The position numbers were made by a program, and so were the translations under genes. From Watersipora subatra (Eukaryota; Bryozoa; Gymnolaemata; Cheilostomatida; Watersiporidae): 64,000 nt of DNA. Location: contig NC_088711.1 of assembly GCF_963576615.1 (NCBI RefSeq), positions 26,258,182-26,322,181 of the forward strand, in the 5' to 3' direction. The stretch's first letter is position 1; every line of letters begins with the position of its first letter. This document shows, piece by piece, positions 59,688-64,000 of this stretch. Under the pieces are notes generated by a model that had not been told where the DNA came from, ran no database searches, and worked only from the letters and a program-made list of their open reading frames with translations.

Positions 59688-62600
59688 AATACGCGAATCA
59701 AGGTCAATATTTACATAATGGAAGCATAAAGGAGAAGATATACCCTAGAGAAATGCATTTCTACACAGCCTTCTAAGTATTTCCTTTGAAGCTCTCAATT
59801 TACTCCATTGTGAAGTGCGTGCTTCCGTTGTGGCTGTACTACTGTCCCTCTCATCCCTTTACATACTCGTAGTGTCACTATTCAAATTACGAATTCATTA
59901 AAAACTTTGTCTTCGAAGTTCTTTCATGCTTGTTTTGCTCGAGATGTTTGCTTAACAAGTTATTGACAAGTTTTTTTGTTAATCTACCGTTTATTTGCTG
60001 AAACAAAAATATTTAGCAAGGGTTGTTCGCATCTCAAGTGTGCCATAGGCAAATAAGCTACCGAATCCATTCAAGGACTGGCGCCAGCTATCCGCATATT
60101 TCGTATGGCAAGCATTCTTTGACATTGGCATAGATCTTAGATGTCAGCTGGTAGAAGTAGCTATCAACCTGTTATTTATGGAGACTCTGAAACTTCCTTA
60201 CGTAAGCAGTAGCGGTGTCCTCTAGTCTCTACTTCCTATGAAAAGCAGCTTGTCTGTTTATGCATCTGATAAAATTCTCTATATCTAACTGAGGCTGCCG
60301 CCAGTGCTCGGCACCAGTTGTCGCTGCCGATGATTTAGGAAACCTAACAGCGGATTTACTCTAACAATATTGCTTTACCTTTGTGCATGGGAATTGGATA
60401 GATCTGGTTTGAGAGCCTGGGATCATTGTTTTAGCTAGCTGGATAAATAAAACATGGTTTAACTACAGAAAGATAAGCCTTTTAGGTTCATCGCTACTAG
60501 CCTATGATACTATGACTATCTGTTTGTTGTTGAATCAATTAGAATAAAAAATTAGGAGAAACCGACTTCCTTCCTGGTGCAACTGAGTGCGTGTCTTGTG
60601 GGTCACATGGTGCAGTGTTCCAGCTGCTCACCATTAAATTATGTAGTCTTAACCACCAATTCCATTCTTATCCATCTTGTTGACCAACAAATTAGTTGAG
60701 GCACTCTAGCGATCAGGCTTGCTAGCACCCGACCCGATATAAGCTTAAGTACTCTGATACATAATTCAAAAACATATTTGCATAAATAGCCCTTCTTCAT
60801 GTACTATTTGCTGCTTATTCCCTGCGCTGTTTGCTGAATAATGGTATTGGAAAAGCAGACCAGGTTTCTCATGTTTTGCCAGAACAATAGAATGGAAAGG
60901 TCAGAGGGCACCCCTAGCGGTAAATAAGCCTATCATGTAATCAAAGGCTAGCTCATCAAACAGCAAAGATCAGGTTTTTAAAAGCTTATTAAAAATCTAT
61001 ATAATATGTATTTAAACATTATTTGAGATACTGAAGGCAGTCATTATGACAAGATAAATAATTTATTATCTTGTGTTGTATCATAGTAAGGTCATTAACA
61101 GATTATATATAACATATTACATGTTATATATTATGCGTATTTATTAACATATTAGGCGTATTAATTAGCTCTTTAGTTAAAATAGAATCTGGTAATCTGT
61201 TATCCTGAGAATTTTTGCATTAAACTTAGCTTATCCCAAATAGATATGTAAAATTTTATGCATGATTCACCAAGATTATGACATTCCTTAACAGGTGTTT
61301 GTAATGGCATCCTTAGCTATAACAGAGCGTAGGAATGATAATGCAGCTATTGCTTTAAATAGTTGCTCATTATTTATAAAATACATATTACCGAAAAGAG
61401 GTATTAAATGCACCAAAATGCTAACACCGCAATTAAAAAGCATCTCACGAATATCTTCCTGTTTAAAATCACCTTTTTGCCACAGCAAATGGTGATGGGT
61501 TTGTGCTTAGCCTGTGGCTCGTAAGCAATCAGCTTAACACATGATTACCACTAATGCGTTTCTTTGGATTAACTCTTGATGACCCCCCTCTTAAGTTCAC
61601 TCAGCTAAGGCAAAAGGTCCAGAACTAACTTTTTTGAATGCAATAAAAAAATTTTGTTTCAAGTGCATTCAACTTAAGCAGCGCTACTGATTGATAAGGA
61701 ATTGTACTTTGACAGCAACACTTACCAGTAGAGCGTTTCTTGCTGCTGCACAGCTGCCTCTACATCGTATACTTGCGCATACAAGATGTTGTTAATCCAC
61801 TTAATTTTTAGACAAAGTGTTACAGAAATGTTGCAAAACTTTTTTAACAATAAAACTGTCGTGTCCAGTGTCCTTCAGAATTTCTCTAGAGATTCGGTGA
61901 TGGTTTCCTTTGACACCCCTGTCAGTTGAATGCTTGCTGAATGAAGACCAGGGACTGCAAGTACCACAAGCACGTGTCAGCATAAAACTGGCACTTATTA
62001 CAAGTGGCCAGCAAGTTATAAGAGCATGGGTCAAAGTGAAGCCATGCGTACAGCTCTATCGGGCTGAGACATGCGAAGCATATCATTGGCTGCGTGCTCC
62101 AAATGCTTTGTGTCAATAGAAATGATCGCTTTGAGTTTTGCTACATCATAATTTGGTATTAAAAGCTGAAAATCTGATCATATATAACCATTAATCCAGT
62201 AATGAATGTTAGATACTAACTGTAAAAAGTCGACAGATGTGTTTGATCGAGCTGACAGCTCTTACAGGATGCCGAATTAAGCAAGTGTACCACCTATTGT
62301 GTGTCAATTAATGAGAAAATTTGTAAAAGGGAAAACAATGCGATGGTTTACCGTAATCAGTGTTGGAATGCAAATTTATTTATTGGATAAGTGCTAGAGC
62401 CATCTTTGAAAGCGTGAGTGACAGGTTTGACAATGCAGTTTGTTATCATCACAGCTCGCTTTCGCATCATGAATGATCTAAGAAAGAGCAAAGTGGCCAA
62501 GCTAATTGGTTTCAACACCGAAGAGCCGCAGCCGTTTGTAGAGATGTTCATAAAACTTAAACTAATGAACTAGTCATTTGAAACAGGTGCTCGTATAATT

Positions 62601-64000
62601 TATCACTATGTCATGTCACAAAGGTGTGATCCGCAACTCCTACCTACAATAAAATCAACCTTGCTTCAATTTATTCTGTGGCGATCATCATCGCTGCTGT
62701 CAACAACTATGTGTGATAATCAGCAAGCTTTTATGCATTAAATTATTGACTTGTAGTGTTTGGTCCGATTCTAACAAAGAGATTCTGTAAATATTTTAAT
62801 GTTTGTATGATTGAAGATCGGGTAACGCATGTTCTTGAGCAGCATTAAACGAGGTGTGAGATGACAAGAAGTAGTCGCACACGGTTAGGGTCGTAGGATC
62901 GGATTAGCCAGTAAAAGAACAAGAGAAGTCAGCCTCGGTCAGCAGTCATGTGACATTTTTGCATTTTTTCAGCATAAATTGTTGGTTCAGCTCCAATTAA
63001 TGATGACTAGTCGTGGCATGAAATAATAATTAGTCTTATCGGCATCAAAGCATTATTTGTTTAAAATGGTGTACTATGATTATAATCTTGGTTAATATTA
63101 TTATGCTTTTTAGTTTATTACATCAGCAGGTTGAAAAGTCAACCAATAAGTACAGAAGCCTTCCGATTTCTACTCACACTCTGGAGAGTATAGTAGAATA
63201 GAACAAAATGTCTATCATTGACTTGGGGTCTGAGATAATCATTTGCTTAGACTTATGCATGCCCATAAACTTGGAGTTATCCTCTACCTGCCACTTTCAC
63301 CAATTTGTGATCAACCCAGTTATTACTTTATTGATGACCCGAGAATGAATCTAACAAGCCATAGACCAAAATGCTGTTATAAGTCAAGAGGTCGGTTATT
63401 TTAGCCTAAACGCATTTAGATACTATTTTAAAGTAGACTTGGGCTACGGCTTCTAATAGTCCATTGCCAAGCATGCGCTTGTTCACCGTCAATGCATACT
63501 ACCTGACTCAGTTCTCACTTACTTTTGTGTTCAAACCAAAAACAACTGTAGTTCTCCAACAACTATAAGGAGTACCTAACAAGAATTCCAAGCCTCACTT
63601 GTACCTTAAGGCTGGTTCACACAATATCGCAGTACATCTGCGTTAATCCCACAATACTTCTGTGATTGTTTGTGATAATATGATCCACACTATCACAAAC
63701 CCATCCACATTTATATCATTGAATGTTCCACAATATAGTGTTCTTGTTATACACTGTGGTCGATGGAATACTAGTCCCGCAGCAACTATCATTTAGAGAA
63801 ATATAGATTAAGCAATCCGTGACAGCCAACCACCTTTGACGAAGTGGTGCTCATTACACAGGCTGTCGTGGAAGCTCAGCAAACTATCGGGAAAGTCTGA
63901 CAGCTGTAATGTTTCTCGACATACTCGCATCACCTCGGCGATGTCATCGGTTTATGGTGCCCATAGTTGATGAATAATTGCCGAGATGACAACTCCGACA
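59688..64000. other. Upstream flank of noggin, no gene recognised
   Basis: About 4.3 kb on the 5' side of noggin. It would hold the noggin promoter and possibly enhancers, but I see no motif I can defend. A candidate transposon end and a coding-like minus-strand stretch lie at 63609-64000. Confidence 0.5.
63609..64000. mobile_element. Possible left end of a DNA transposon cut by the window edge
   Basis: TTAAGGCTGGTTCACACAAT followed by short internal inverted motifs (CGCAG...CTGCG, TCACAAAC/GTTTGTGA) resembles ends of Harbinger-like or related elements. On the minus strand 63840-63965 reads MRVCRETLQLSDFPDSLLSF and HDSLCNEHHFVKGGWLSRIA, an open coding-like piece I cannot identify. The other end is outside the window. 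Confidence 0.25.

Overview
The window reads as AT-rich nuclear DNA of a marine invertebrate animal, probably a spiralian (lophotrochozoan); the phylum cannot be fixed from this sequence alone. Genes have many short exons with GT-AG introns of 0.1-4 kb, intergenic gaps of 0.3-7 kb, and frequent minisatellites, (TA)n tracts, non-autonomous DNA transposons and broken LINEs. I assembled the gene models by hand from reading frame, splice signals and phase agreement.

Layout: (1) 4046-8289, minus: a two-exon carbohydrate sulfotransferase. (2) 8800-11270: a perfect 56-bp palindrome, the 3' part of a LINE with a restriction-like endonuclease, and long microsatellites. (3) 12518-13906, plus: a three-exon Tctex1-type dynein light chain. 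(4) 14179-31690, plus: a large coiled-coil protein gene with about 17 exons, alternative C-terminal exons and a possible 9-nt microexon; it starts only about 270 bp after gene 3. (5) 32270-37919, plus: a small, very acidic Thr/Glu/Asp-rich protein. (6) 38.4-43.1 kb: a 24-bp minisatellite, a GC-rich block with a histone-type stem-loop, a foldback element, a Jockey/CR1-like LINE fragment and a MITE. (7) 44682-52835, plus: GET3/ASNA1 in seven exons, complete. (8) 53-58.7 kb: mostly repeats, including a hAT element and a long-TIR element. (9) 58875-59687, minus: single-exon noggin. (10) 59.7-64 kb: no gene recognised.

The most unusual signal is a recurring architecture. Three exons in two unrelated genes end at a 5' splice site that is itself the first unit of a tandem array running into the intron (27 bp, 63 bp and 43 bp units), so GT-type donors are copied about 6, 8 and 12 times. 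One acceptor plus exon start, in GET3, is also tandemly duplicated (51 bp). In the 27-bp case the array is open in frame with the exon, so donor choice could vary the number of a 9-residue repeat. In the 43-bp and 63-bp cases any donor but the first meets an immediate stop.

The genes do not form one pathway. GET3 inserts tail-anchored membrane proteins, noggin antagonises BMPs, the sulfotransferase modifies glycans in the Golgi, and the Tctex1 protein belongs to dynein light chains. No retrovirus, LTR element, Polinton, CRISPR array, rRNA or intact tRNA was recognised.
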